Shown: positions 27,535 to 36,482 of the stretch, in pieces
How positions within the stretch are numbered: the first letter of the stretch is position 1
Layout of the letters: each line of letters begins with the position of its first letter
NCBI RefSeq assembly: GCF_012062845.1
Contig: NZ_WWNB01000001.1
Span: 292,160 to 356,159, forward strand
Direction of reading: 5' to 3'
Origin: Halomonas salinarum
GTDB lineage: Bacteria; Pseudomonadota; Gammaproteobacteria; Pseudomonadales; Halomonadaceae
DNA: 64,000 bases
Program-made: the position numbers and the translations under genes
The notes under the pieces: generated by a model
Told to the model about the DNA's origin: nothing
Seen by the model: the letters and a program-made list of their open reading frames with translations, nothing else
Databases searched by the model: none

Positions 27535-29445
27535 ATGTCGCAAGCCCCGGCCGTTCCGCCTGATACACTCGGGCGATCAACGCCAAGGATGCTCATCTTG
27601 TCACCACCGCCGGCCCCCACACCCGCCCGTTTCTCAAGCTTCATCGGCATATTTCGCTACAGCCGCCGCGCCCTGGCACTGGTATGGGAGACCTCAAGGG
27701 GCCTGACACTTGGGCTCATGCTCTGCACGCTGGTGGCCGGCGTGCTGCCGGCGGTGGCGGCCTATGTCGGCCAGCTGATCGTCGATTCAGTGGTGGCCGC
27801 CATGGACCGCTACCAGGCGGCCACCGACCCGTCGCTATTCGATATCGCCCTGCCCGTGCTCAAGTACGTGGCGCTCGAGGGGCTGATCATCGCCCTGATC
27901 GATCTGGCCCGGCGCGGGTTATCGGCTCAGCAATCGCTGTTGCGGGCGCTGCTTGGCCAGAAGGTCAATGTGATGATCCTCGAGAAGGCCGGCAGCCTCT
28001 CACTTGCCCAGTTCGAGGACTCGGAGTTCTACGACAAGCTGACGCGCGCCCGTCGCGAAGCCTCGACCCGGCCGCTGGCGCTGGTCAACAAGACCTTCGG
28101 GCTGCTGCAGAACGGCATCTCACTGGCGAGCTTCGCGGTGCTGCTGGTGCAGTTCTCGCCCTGGGCGATTGCCATCCTGGTGGTCGGGGCCCTGCCGGTG
28201 TTTCTCTCCGAGGCCAAGTTCTCCGGCGATGCCTTTCGGCTGTTTCGCTGGCGTTCACCGCAGACCCGCATGCAGATGTATCTGGAGACGGTGCTGGCCC
28301 GGGAAGACAGCATCAAGGAAGTCAAGCTGTTCGGCCTCGAGCCGCTATTCCTCAAGCGCTACCGGGATATCTTCAACACCCTCTACGCCGAGGATCGACG
28401 CCTGACCCTGCGCCGCGACGGCTGGGGCTTCGTGCTCGGCCTGCTGGGCACCCTGACCTTCTACGGCGCCTATGCCTGGGTGGTGCTCGATACCGTGGTC
28501 GGGCGGCTGACGCTTGGCCAGATGACCATGTACCTGATGGTCTTCAAGCAGGGCCAGTCGGCCCTCTCGGCGAGCCTCACCGCGGTCAGCGGCATGTACG
28601 AGGACAACCTCTATCTCTCGAATCTCTATGAATACCTGGAACAGCCGGTGGAAAAAGAGGCCGGCACGCTGACCCAGGGCGAGTATCCCGGCGACGGCAT
28701 CCGCTTCGAGCAGGTCGGCTTCACCTACCCCGGCGCCGAGACACCGGTGCTTGTCGACATCACGCTGCACCTGCGTCCGGGTCAGAGCCTGGCGCTGGTT
28801 GGCGAGAACGGGTCGGGCAAGACCACTCTGATCAAATTGCTGACGCGGCTCTATCCGCCAAGTGAGGGCCGTATCCTGCTCGATGGCAGCCCGCTCGAGG
28901 ACTGGGACGTGCAGGCACTGCGCCGACGCATCGGGGTGATCTTTCAGGATTTCGTGCGCTACCAGTTGCAGGTGGGCGAGAACCTTGGCGTCGGCAACGT
29001 CGAGGCCTTCTCCGACGAAGACCGCTGGCGCTATGCCGCCGAGCATGGGCTTGCCGATGATTTCATCGCCCAGCTGCCGGAAGGCTATTCAACCCAGCTG
29101 GGGCGCTGGTTCAAGGGCGGCCAGGAACTTTCTGGCGGCCAGTGGCAGAAGGTCGCCCTGTCGCGGGCTTACATGCGCGAGGACGCCGACATCCTGGTGC
29201 TCGACGAACCTACGGCGGCCATGGACGCCGCCGCCGAAGCGAGGGTCTATGCCCGTTTCCGCGAACACCGTCGCGACAAGATGACCATCCTGATCTCGCA
29301 CCGCTTCTCGACCGTGCGGGCCGCCGACCAGATTCTGGTCATCGATCGCGGCCGGATCATCGAGCGCGGCGATCATGAGCAGTTACTGGCCATCAATGGC
29401 CGCTACGCCCAGCTGTTCCGGCTACAAGCCGAGGGCTATCGCTAG
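27535..29445 (+). CDS. ABC transporter, fused permease and ATP-binding half-transporter
   Basis: A 636-residue half-transporter. After a proline-rich N-terminus it has about six membrane segments (residues 50-345) and a C-terminal ATPase with Walker A GENGSGKTT, signature ELSGGQWQKVALSRA, Walker B ILVLDEPTAAMD and switch His in LISHRFST. ELSGGQWQKVA resembles exporters of peptides or lipids in the HlyB/MsbA superfamily, and it probably acts as a homodimer because no partner gene is present. Start could be 27535 or a later ATG at 27589; the first is used here. Substrate unknown. Confidence 0.88.
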   Translation: MSQAPAVPPDTLGRSTPRMLILSPPPAPTPARFSSFIGIFRYSRRALALVWETSRGLTLGLMLCTLVAGVLPAVAAYVGQLIVDSVVAAMDRYQAATDPSLFDIALPVLKYVALEGLIIALIDLARRGLSAQQSLLRALLGQKVNVMILEKAGSLSLAQFEDSEFYDKLTRARREASTRPLALVNKTFGLLQNGISLASFAVLLVQFSPWAIAILVVGALPVFLSEAKFSGDAFRLFRWRSPQTRMQMYLETVLAREDSIKEVKLFGLEPLFLKRYRDIFNTLYAEDRRLTLRRDGWGFVLGLLGTLTFYGAYAWVVLDTVVGRLTLGQMTMYLMVFKQGQSALSASLTAVSGMYEDNLYLSNLYEYLEQPVEKEAGTLTQGEYPGDGIRFEQVGFTYPGAETPVLVDITLHLRPGQSLALVGENGSGKTTLIKLLTRLYPPSEGRILLDGSPLEDWDVQALRRRIGVIFQDFVRYQLQVGENLGVGNVEAFSDEDRWRYAAEHGLADDFIAQLPEGYSTQLGRWFKGGQELSGGQWQKVALSRAYMREDADILVLDEPTAAMDAAAEARVYARFREHRRDKMTILISHRFSTVRAADQILVIDRGRIIERGDHEQLLAINGRYAQLFRLQAEGYR

Positions 29446-29449
29446 GCGC

Positions 29450-29677
29450 ATGCATGGCGCCCATCTCGCCGATGACAGCGAGTACCGCGGCGACTCTGGT
29501 CACGACCGGGCTGTGCTCGCCCTCGAGACATTGCCGAGCCTTGATGAGGCGCTGGCACTGGCCGAGGGCGCCTCACGCTGGCTGTCTGCCGGTGCCGCAG
29601 TGATCGGCGGCGGCTGTCGTACCGGGCCCGACGATGTCGCGGCCCTCGCACAGCATCGTCGCGACGGGAAATGGTAA
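29450..29677 (+). pseudogene. Remnant of a homocysteine S-methyltransferase gene (C-terminal end)
   Basis: The frame encodes 75 residues. From LPSLDEALALAEGASRWLS to GGGCRTGPDDVAALAQHRR it resembles the C-terminus of S-methylmethionine/betaine-homocysteine methyltransferases, where GGCCRTxP holds two of three zinc cysteines. Here only one Cys remains and the rest of the barrel is missing, so the fragment cannot be active. It directly follows the ABC transporter stop, indicating a deletion that fused the two loci. Recognised from the motif only. Confidence 0.6.
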
Positions 29678-29678
29678 A

Positions 29679-30038
29679 TCAAGGTTGAAGGCGGATCGTC
29701 AGGCGATAGGGCTGGACGTCGAAGTTGGCGATCAGCTGACCGACCACGATGGTGAAGGTCTGCCGACGAGGCACCTCGTAGGCGATACCCGACGCCTCGT
29801 CCTGCCCCTGGATCGAGAAGACGAGGTTGTGGCCACTGAGGACTTCAATGGAGATATGCTTCTCCAACCCTACCGTGAGGCTATAACAACGCACATCTTC
29901 AAGCGTGACCTCGCCATCGATGCTGAGCGACGATTCCCCATCGGACAGGGCAATCGGCTCGCAATGATCATCCGCCCAAGCCGGTTGGCTGGCGACCAGT
30001 AGCCACAAGATGCCGCCCAACAGGGAGTACTGGGTCAT
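29679..30038 (-). CDS. Small secreted hypothetical protein
   Basis: A 119-residue protein with a clear signal peptide (YSLLGGILWLLVASQPAWA, cleavage after residue 22) and a beta-rich mature part of about 97 residues containing two Cys (DDHCEPIAL and VRCYSLTV) that could form a disulfide. I do not recognise the family; the pattern resembles small periplasmic domains that bind to envelope components. Start follows GAGGCACTCG. It ends two bases after the methyltransferase remnant on the other strand. Confidence 0.7.
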   Translation of the reverse strand: MTQYSLLGGILWLLVASQPAWADDHCEPIALSDGESSLSIDGEVTLEDVRCYSLTVGLEKHISIEVLSGHNLVFSIQGQDEASGIAYEVPRRQTFTIVVGQLIANFDVQPYRLTIRLQP

Positions 30039-30267
30039 TCGAGTGCCTCATGAAGAAACTCGCTGCAAGCGAACCGAGCACAGGGCCCGCCTGCTTATTA
30101 ACCGTAGCGACGGCAGGGATAAGCCGCCATCAAAACCGTTCGCGGCGACACTTGGCCTGGGTCAGCAACATCTGGCCGGTTTCACGCTCTGAGGCACCTT
30201 GCTAGAGTAGGAGGTCATGGCTTGGCCTTCTGCCTGCCGTGCCATTTCTCAAGAGAGGAAGCGCCAC

Positions 30268-30747
30268 ATGAGCATTTCCGTAGGCGACAAGATTCCCGAC
30301 CTCACCATCAAGACCAACGGTGCCAATGGCCCGGAAGACATCAACCTGGGCGAACTGTTTGCCGGCAAGAAGGTAGTGCTGTTCGCCGTGCCCGGCGCCT
30401 TCACCCCGGGCTGCTCCAACACCCACATGCCCGGCTTCGTGATCAAGGCCGACGACATCCTCGCCAAGGGGGTGGATACCATTGCCTGCATGGCGGTCAA
30501 CGATGCCTTCGTGCTAGATGCCTGGCAAAAAGACCAGAATGCTCAGAAGCTCACCATGCTGGCCGACGGTAACGCCGAGTTCGCCAAGGCCCTGGGCCTG
30601 GACATGGATGCAAGCGGCGGCGGCATGGGCACCCGCAGCAAGCGCTTCGCGCTGATTGCCAATGATGGTGTGGTCGAATACCTCGGCGTCGACGCCAAGG
30701 GCGTGGACCAGAGCAGCGCCGAGACCGTGCTCGACCAACTCGGCTGA
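30268..30747 (+). CDS. Peroxiredoxin, Prx5 (AhpC/TSA-type 2-Cys/1-Cys) family
   Basis: A 159-residue peroxiredoxin. The peroxidatic cysteine is C49 in VPGAFTPGCSNTHMPGF, the Prx5 signature, with GVDTIACMAVND downstream. It reduces hydrogen peroxide and organic hydroperoxides, probably with glutathione or glutaredoxin. A second Cys in IACMAVND is common in bacterial members. Start follows AGAGGAAGCG. A hairpin follows the stop codon. Confidence 0.93.
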   Translation: MSISVGDKIPDLTIKTNGANGPEDINLGELFAGKKVVLFAVPGAFTPGCSNTHMPGFVIKADDILAKGVDTIACMAVNDAFVLDAWQKDQNAQKLTMLADGNAEFAKALGLDMDASGGGMGTRSKRFALIANDGVVEYLGVDAKGVDQSSAETVLDQLG

Positions 30748-30793
30748 TAGCTGGCTCTATTCCCTCCGGGGCCGATGCTCGACATCGGCCCGT

Positions 30794-30822
30794 GAATGCC
30801 AGCCCTCATGGCTGGCATTCTT
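30794..30822 (+). terminator. Hairpin after the peroxiredoxin gene
   Basis: Perfect 11-bp stem GAATGCCAGCC / GGCTGGCATTC with a 5-base loop, then TTGC. The T tract is short, so termination strength is uncertain. Confidence 0.65.
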
Positions 30823-31004
30823 GCTGGCGAACGACTGAGCTTTATGGCGAACCAGTCGATCAACTCGACTCAGGCCCCACGCCCAGCATGATGACCTGAT
30901 TCCAGACAGGTCAGGCGCGAATCTTCTACGGTTTCCGGTGGCTGCGTCCTGCGCAACACCCAACCACGCCACTCTTCCGTGCCTCCCTACCAATCCCTGC
31001 CCGG

Positions 31005-31328
31005 TCAATGTGGGCGCGTCGCGCGCAGCCGACCACGCAGCCACTCGACTTCCTCGATCAGATCGGCGACCAGCGCCGCCAGCTCCGGCTCGGCCTCGAA
31101 GTCACGTTCGACCTGGCGCAGGCGCCGGGCCCGGGTCAGGTCGTGGCTGGTGAAACGCTGGCTGGTAAGGCGCTGACGGGTCACATAGCGGCTGCCATCG
31201 GCCAACAGGCCGCTTTCGACCCGCTCGATGACCCAGTCAGGTTCCACCGCACAGGCCCGGGCCAGCTCATCAAGGGTCAGCGCGGCTTCGTCGATCAACT
31301 CGCCGCGAGTGACATCATCGTCTGCCAT
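31005..31328 (-). CDS. cbpM: Chaperone modulator CbpM family
   Basis: A 107-residue MerR-like small protein: LTLDELARACAVEPDWVIERVESGLL gives the helix-turn-helix, followed by a coiled-coil C-terminal half (LRQVERDFEAEPELAALVADLIEEVEWL). CbpM binds the J-domain of CbpA and inhibits it. Start at 31328 (ATG) is preceded by GGAGG; the GTG three bases upstream is also possible. The stop codon of cbpA and this start nearly overlap, so they are translationally coupled. Confidence 0.9.
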   Translation of the reverse strand: MADDDVTRGELIDEAALTLDELARACAVEPDWVIERVESGLLADGSRYVTRQRLTSQRFTSHDLTRARRLRQVERDFEAEPELAALVADLIEEVEWLRGRLRATRPH

Positions 31329-31331
31329 CAC

Positions 31332-32276
31332 CTAGCCTCCCCTGCGCCGACGCGGGTCGAAGTCGAGCTCCCGCGCCATGGTGGCGTAGAGCTCGCGCGC
31401 CTTGTCGGTATCCGCCGGCGGCAGCACCACCGTGAGCTCCACGTAGAGATCGCCCGGCTCCTTCCCGGGAATACCGCGCCCCTTGAGACGCAGCCGACGC
31501 CCGCTCTGGGAACCGGCCGGCACCTTGAGCCTGACCGGTCCGACGGGGGTCGGCGTCTCGATGCTCGCGCCAAGCGCCGCCTCCCAGGGCGTCACCGGCA
31601 CGCTGGCGAACACATCGCGGCCCTCGACGCGGAAGGCCGGGTCGGGGCGGAAGTGGATCTCCAGAAACAGATCGCCCGGCGGCCCACCGCCCAGGCCCGG
31701 GCTGCCCTGCCCCGTCAGGCGCACATGTTGGCCTTCCTTGACGCCCTTGGGGATCTTCACGCTGAGACTGTGCTCGCGCGTCACCACCCGGCCCTGTGCA
31801 TCTACCTGCGGGACCTGCAGGGTGATGGTGCGCGTCGCGCCCTGATAGGCGTCCGCCAGGTCGATCAGCACCTTGGCGTGGCGATCCTCGCCGCGGCGCT
31901 GATAGTCACCGCGCCCATGCCGCTCGCGGCGCCCACCCTGGCCGAACAGATTGGCGAAGAAGTCGCTGAACTCGTCGGCCTCGGCTCCCTCGAAGCCGCG
32001 ACCGGTGAACTCGAAGCCCGCATCCCAGTCCGGCGGCGGGCGGAAGTCCTGGCCGGCTCGGTAGTCCTCGCCCAGTTGGTCATAGGCGGCCCGCTTCTCG
32101 GGATCGCTCAGCACCTCCTTGGCCTCGTTGATCGCCTGCATGCGCGCTTCGGCGTCCGCTTCCTTGCTGACATCCGGGTGATACTTGCGGGCCAGCTTGC
32201 GGTAGGCCTTCTTGATCTCCTCGACGGTGGCGGTCTTGTCCACCCCGAGGGTCTGGTAGTAATCCTTGAATTCCAC
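31332..32276 (-). CDS. cbpA: DnaJ-like co-chaperone CbpA
   Basis: A 314-residue class B J-protein. The J-domain occupies residues 2-65 with the HPD triad in RKYHPDVSKEA; a Gly/Phe-rich linker (GFEFTGRGFEGAEADEFSDFF) and two C-terminal substrate domains (QVDAQGRVVTREHSLSVKIP, PGDLFLEIHFRPDPAFRVEG) follow, with no zinc finger. It delivers unfolded proteins to DnaK. The GTG at 32276 gives the standard VEFKDYYQTLGV start; a GTG 12 codons upstream is the longest alternative. CbpM follows directly. Confidence 0.9.
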   Translation of the reverse strand: MEFKDYYQTLGVDKTATVEEIKKAYRKLARKYHPDVSKEADAEARMQAINEAKEVLSDPEKRAAYDQLGEDYRAGQDFRPPPDWDAGFEFTGRGFEGAEADEFSDFFANLFGQGGRRERHGRGDYQRRGEDRHAKVLIDLADAYQGATRTITLQVPQVDAQGRVVTREHSLSVKIPKGVKEGQHVRLTGQGSPGLGGGPPGDLFLEIHFRPDPAFRVEGRDVFASVPVTPWEAALGASIETPTPVGPVRLKVPAGSQSGRRLRLKGRGIPGKEPGDLYVELTVVLPPADTDKARELYATMARELDFDPRRRRGG

Positions 32277-32371
32277 CTGGCCGGGCTCCGGGCAAGCGTG
32301 GCGGCGGGCCACGAATCAACGCCGATGCCTTAAAGCTAGTTGATAACGTCACGCCGGGTGAATGATATGGC

Positions 32372-33298
32372 TCAAGTTAGGGCTACTTGTGCCGGCACCG
32401 GTGCCATGGCCGCCGGGGAATCCTCGATCATGCTGACCACGCTGCCCACCACGATCAGGCACGGCGACGGCAAAGGCGATTTGGCGAGCTTGCCTGGCAT
32501 ATCGGCCAGGGTGCCGGTCAGCGCCGCCTGCTCTGGCAGGCTGGCGTTGGCGACCAGCATGATCGGCCAGTCGTCGGGCAGGCCGGCGCCGCGCAGCCCG
32601 GCACAGATCGCCTCGACCTTCGACAGGCCCATGTAGAACACCAGGGTCTCGTCACGGCGGGCAAGCGAAGTCCAGTCGGGTTCCCCGCCCTCCCGGCACA
32701 GCTGAGCGGTGATCAGGCGTAGCTGCTGGGCATGGCCACGATCGGTGAGCGGGATACCCGTGGACGCACAGGCCGCCGAGGCAGCGGTGATGCCGGGCAC
32801 GATCTCGGCGGAAACCGTGGCCGCGGAGAGCGCGGCGAGCTCCTCGCCCATGCGCCCGAACACCCCGGGATCACCGCCCTTCAGGCGCACCACCGACTTG
32901 CCTTCCTGCGCCAGGCGCACCAGCAGGGCGCCGATCTCGGCCTGGGGCACGCTGTGCTGCCCCCGCGCCTTGCCGACGTAGTAGCGCTCGCGGCCGGCAG
33001 GAATCAGCGCCAGGATGTCGTCGCCGACCAGGCGGTCGTAGACCACCGCATCGGCCGCCTGCAGCAGGCGGGCCGCCTTGAGGGTCAAGAGTTCGACATC
33101 GCCGCTGCCCGCGCCGACCAGATACACCGTGCCGGCACGACAGCGACCGGTGACTGACAGGGGCGGCGACCCGGGTGCGCCGGCGTCGTCGAGCTCGCCA
33201 CCGCCCCCCAGCCAGCGTGACAGGTCGTGGCCGAGGCGGGCGAGCAGGCTCAGCGCCTCAGATGGTTTGCTTTTCCAGCTTCTGGTCGGCGCGCGCAT
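32372..33298 (-). CDS. cobA: Uroporphyrinogen-III C-methyltransferase (SUMT)
   Basis: A 308-residue enzyme making precorrin-2, the siroheme precursor needed by nitrite reductase. SUMT landmarks: VYLVGAGSGDVELLTLKA, VVRLKGGDPGVFGRMGEE, VPGITAASAACASTGIPLTDR and FYMGLSKVEAI. It has an extra N-terminal region of about 55 residues (RSWKSKPSEALSLLARLG and a glycine-rich run) not needed for catalysis. Start at 33298 follows GGAGGCCTGCC and overlaps the last 41 bases of nasA, so the genes are co-transcribed. Confidence 0.92.
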   Translation of the reverse strand: MRAPTRSWKSKPSEALSLLARLGHDLSRWLGGGGELDDAGAPGSPPLSVTGRCRAGTVYLVGAGSGDVELLTLKAARLLQAADAVVYDRLVGDDILALIPAGRERYYVGKARGQHSVPQAEIGALLVRLAQEGKSVVRLKGGDPGVFGRMGEELAALSAATVSAEIVPGITAASAACASTGIPLTDRGHAQQLRLITAQLCREGGEPDWTSLARRDETLVFYMGLSKVEAICAGLRGAGLPDDWPIMLVANASLPEQAALTGTLADMPGKLAKSPLPSPCLIVVGSVVSMIEDSPAAMAPVPAQVALT

Positions 33299-35999
33299 GG
33301 CAGGCCTCCTCTTCGAGAGCGTCTTCAATCAGGGATTTGAGTTCAGGGATGCAGCTACCGCATTGGGTACCGCAGGCAAGCCGAGCCCCCAGCGCCTCGA
33401 CGCTGGTATCGCCGCCATGAATCGCCGCGACGATCGCCTGCTGGCCGACCTGATGACAGCTGCAGACCAGCGGGCCGCTGTCGGCCTCGCCGGCATCGCA
33501 ACCGGCCAGCAGCCGCCGTCGCGCCGGCTCCTCCAGGGGATGCCCGGCGAAGCAGGCATCCAGCCAGCCGAGCCCCGGCAGTTCCGCCGGCGGCCCGACC
33601 ATCAGCCACCAGCGCAGGCGGCCATCGGCCACGCCGGCGGCCCGCAGGCGCCCACTGGCGGGATCCTCACACCAGAGGGTCGGCGCGACCGGCAACCAGT
33701 CGCCAAGACGCGAAAGCCAATCGCCCGGCGCCTCGCCCGCTCTCCCCCCGGCCAGCTGCCAGCGCTCGGCGTGGTCCAGCGGAATCCGCGCCCAGTAGCG
33801 AGAGTCCTCACACCAGGCAGTCGTCGTGGCCAGGTCATCGGCGACCAGCAGGGTGGCCTCCCAGGCAGGGGCCAGCGGTGTCAGTGCCACGGCGCCGTGC
33901 TTGGATTCCGGCTGACCGGACAGCGGGTCGAGATGGGCCTTTAGAAGCCCGCCCATGCGCGCCCGCTTGCTGAAGCGGTCGGTCCAGTGCATCGGCACGA
34001 ACACCTCTCCCGGCCGCTGGCCCTTGGCGACGCGCACCCGTCCCAGGTAATCGCCATCGGCACCCTTGAGGCGCGCCAGCTGGGCATCCCCGACCCCCGC
34101 CGCCAGCGCATCATCGGGATGCACCTCGATAAAGGGCTCGGCGCGATGGTTCATCAGCCGCGGCGCACGCCCCGTGCGGCTCATGGTGTGCCACTGATCA
34201 CGTACCCGCCCGGTATTGAGGCGCAGCGGGCGCGCCTCGCTGAGCGCCTGGCTCGGGCCCCGCGGCCGCACCGGCAACAACCGGGCGCGCCCGCTCGGGG
34301 TGGCGAAGCGGCCATCCTCGAACAGCCTGGCGGTGCCGCTAGGCGCCGTTGCGTTGACCGGCCACTGAATCGGTGCCAGGGCGTCATAGCCCTCGCGGTC
34401 CAGGCCGGCCAGCCCCGAGATGTCGAAGAGACGAAACCCCGCCTTTGCATCGCGGCCATTCTCGAAACCGGAGAGCCTGGCGTGCTCGTCGAAGATCTCG
34501 CCGGGGTGGCGATAGGCGAAGGCCTCGCCATAACCAAGCCTTGCCGCGACCTGGCCGATGATCCACCAGTCATGACGGGCCTCGCCGGGGGGCGCCAGCA
34601 TGCCGCGCTGACGCGAGATGCGACGCTCGGAGTTGGTGACGGTGCCATCCTTCTCGGCCCAGGAGGACGCCGGCAGCACGATGTCGGCGTAGGCGAGCAG
34701 GTCGGTGTTGGCCATGCACTCCGAGACGATGACCAGCGGGCACTTGGCCAGCGCCGCCCGGATCCGATTGGCCTCCGGCAGGCTGACCGCCGGGTTGGTG
34801 GCCATCACCCACAGCGCCTGCACCTCGCCCCGCTCGATGGCCTCGAAGAGGGCGAAGGCCTTGTGGCCGGGGGCCTCGGGCAGCGTCGGCGTCAGGGTCT
34901 CGGTGGACCAGAAACGCCTGACGCGATCGAGGGCACCGGGCGTGTCGTAGTCCATGTGGGCGGCCAGCTGGTTGGCTAGCCCGCCCACCTCGCGCCCGCC
35001 CATGGCATTGGGCTGGCCGGTGATCGAGAAGGGACCGGCACCCGGCAGGCCCAGCTTGCCCCCGGCCAGGTGGCAGTTGATGATCGCGTTGCACTTGTCG
35101 GTGCCGCTGCTCGACTGGTTGATGCCCTGGGAATAGAGAGTGACCACGTGCAGCTGGCTTGAGAACCAGTAGTAGAAGGTCTGCAGCGCCTCGGGATCGA
35201 GATCGCAGTCGGCGGCGATCGCCTCCAGCGAACAGTCCTCCTCAGCGGCGGCGGCCAGCGCCTCGTCGACACCATCGACATGGCCCGCCAGATAGACCCG
35301 GTCGAGCCGCTTGCGCTCGGCCATGAAGGCCAGCAGGCCGTTGAAGAGGCGAGCATCGCTGCCCGGCGCCAGGCCGAGGTAGAGATCGGCGATCTCGCAG
35401 CTGTCGGTGACCCTTGGGTCGATCACCACCACCCGCATCAGCGGATTGCGGGTCTTGGCGGTACGCAGCCGCTGATAGAGCACCGGATGATTCCAGGCCA
35501 GGTTAGAGCCCACCAGTACCACCAGCTCGGCTTCCTCCAGGTCTTCATAGCTGCAGGGCACGGCGTCGGCACCGAAGGCGCGCTTGTAGCCGGCCACCGC
35601 CGAGGCCATGCAGAGCCGCGAGTTGGTATCCAGGTGCGGGGTGCCGAGGAAGCCCTTGAACAGCTTGTTGGCGACGTAATAGTCCTCGGTGAGCAGCTGC
35701 CCGGACAGATAGGCCGCCAGGGCGTGGCTGCCATGCTCGCGACGGGTGTCGGCGAGGCGCTGCGCCACGCTATCCAGCGCCGTCGTCCAATCGACCTCGA
35801 CGCCATCGACCCGCGGCCGCGTCAGTCGCCCCCCTTCGCCCAGGGTCTCGTGCAGTGCCGAGCCCTTGACGCACAGCCGCCCGTAGTTGGCCGGGTGGTC
35901 CTGATCGCCACTCACGGTGGTCAAGGTCGCATCCTCGACATCGGCCACGACGCCGCAGCCAACGCCACAGTATGGGCAGGTCGTTCGCACCTGGTGCAT
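33258..35999 (-). CDS. nasA: Assimilatory nitrate reductase catalytic subunit
   Basis: A 913-residue cytoplasmic molybdenum enzyme that reduces nitrate to nitrite. The N-terminal [4Fe-4S] cluster is bound by C8, C11, C15 and C43 (CPYCGVGC ... LCVKG); the molybdopterin domains follow, with the Mo ligand cysteine in NSRLCMASAVAGYKRA and the GSDARLFNGLLAFM and QWHTMSRTGRAPRLM regions. The C-terminal 60 residues form a BFD-like [2Fe-2S] domain (CSCHQVGQQAI ... CGTQCGSC). Start at 35999 was chosen because the cluster motif then lies at residue 8 and GGGGGAGCC precedes it. Controlled by the leader at 36076-36185. Confidence 0.95.
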   Translation of the reverse strand: MHQVRTTCPYCGVGCGVVADVEDATLTTVSGDQDHPANYGRLCVKGSALHETLGEGGRLTRPRVDGVEVDWTTALDSVAQRLADTRREHGSHALAAYLSGQLLTEDYYVANKLFKGFLGTPHLDTNSRLCMASAVAGYKRAFGADAVPCSYEDLEEAELVVLVGSNLAWNHPVLYQRLRTAKTRNPLMRVVVIDPRVTDSCEIADLYLGLAPGSDARLFNGLLAFMAERKRLDRVYLAGHVDGVDEALAAAAEEDCSLEAIAADCDLDPEALQTFYYWFSSQLHVVTLYSQGINQSSSGTDKCNAIINCHLAGGKLGLPGAGPFSITGQPNAMGGREVGGLANQLAAHMDYDTPGALDRVRRFWSTETLTPTLPEAPGHKAFALFEAIERGEVQALWVMATNPAVSLPEANRIRAALAKCPLVIVSECMANTDLLAYADIVLPASSWAEKDGTVTNSERRISRQRGMLAPPGEARHDWWIIGQVAARLGYGEAFAYRHPGEIFDEHARLSGFENGRDAKAGFRLFDISGLAGLDREGYDALAPIQWPVNATAPSGTARLFEDGRFATPSGRARLLPVRPRGPSQALSEARPLRLNTGRVRDQWHTMSRTGRAPRLMNHRAEPFIEVHPDDALAAGVGDAQLARLKGADGDYLGRVRVAKGQRPGEVFVPMHWTDRFSKRARMGGLLKAHLDPLSGQPESKHGAVALTPLAPAWEATLLVADDLATTTAWCEDSRYWARIPLDHAERWQLAGGRAGEAPGDWLSRLGDWLPVAPTLWCEDPASGRLRAAGVADGRLRWWLMVGPPAELPGLGWLDACFAGHPLEEPARRRLLAGCDAGEADSGPLVCSCHQVGQQAIVAAIHGGDTSVEALGARLACGTQCGSCIPELKSLIEDALEEEACHARADQKLEKQTI

Positions 36000-36075
36000 C
36001 AGGCTCCCCCTCTCTCGGTGGCCCGGCGAGCATGCCGCCTCTGGTAGCACGCGCTCGCCCGACGGGCCGCCCAAC

Positions 36076-36123
36076 AAAAAGGCGCCCGGCTCCTCTGCCG
36101 CGAGGACAGGGAACCGGACGCCG
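36076..36123 (-). terminator. Leader terminator of the nasA operon (NasT-controlled attenuator)
   Basis: On the minus strand GGCGTCCGG pairs with CCGGGCGCC around a central loop, followed by five T. It lies 77 bases upstream of the nasA ATG, inside the transcript. Its 5' arm overlaps hairpin 2 at 36114-36131, so the two structures exclude each other: NasT binding to the hairpins would prevent termination. Confidence 0.8.
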
Positions 36124-36155
36124 TTGTCTGGTGAAGGCGCCGCCGTTGGCGCCTT
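36114..36155 (-). promoter_or_regulatory. Tandem ANTAR (NasT) recognition hairpins in the nasA leader
   Basis: On the minus strand, hairpin 1 (36134-36155) is AAGGCGCC / GGCGCCTT with loop AACGGC; hairpin 2 (36114-36131) is CCAGAC / GTCCGG, one mismatch, with the same loop AACGGC. Six-base loops with A at position 1 and G at position 4 in tandem hairpins are the known ANTAR target. The second hairpin shares bases with the terminator. Confidence 0.8.
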
Positions 36156-36169
36156 ATGCCTTACGAGAA

Positions 36170-36185
36170 AGCAAACCGCATGCCA
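36170..36185 (-). promoter_or_regulatory. Sigma-54 promoter of nasA-cobA
   Basis: TGGCATGCGGTTTGCT (minus strand) matches TGGCACGNNNNTTGCW at all fixed positions except one. Transcription should start around 36160, immediately before hairpin 1 of the leader. Nitrogen-regulated nas operons typically use RpoN, so this fits control by nitrogen starvation. Confidence 0.8.
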
Positions 36186-36482
36186 GCTTATACAGGTCAC
36201 CTGCCTTCCGTTTCGCTTGCTGCGGCGCAAGGCCCCGCCCCTGCACGGCCCGACGAAGACATGCGCGGCGTAGAGAGCCCAACCCGCGGCCGTCGGCTCA
36301 CCCACTTCTGCGCTCCCGGACGCACCATCGGGATGCAACGGACAGCGAAAGCGCACCAACAAGACTCGCCGATAGCCGTTCCGAGGCCTCACGATGCGTG
36401 CGGCGGCGCCTGGGGCACAAGCGGCGTCTAGCGTCCGGCAACGGCCCCACGAGAGACCAGCCGCCGCCGGCATGCGACAAGA

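Noticed and set aside
31008..32333. 441-codon plus-strand open frame opposite cbpA/cbpM
   Set aside because: Antisense shadow of a GC-rich gene; the composition is typical of mirror frames and it contains no domain.
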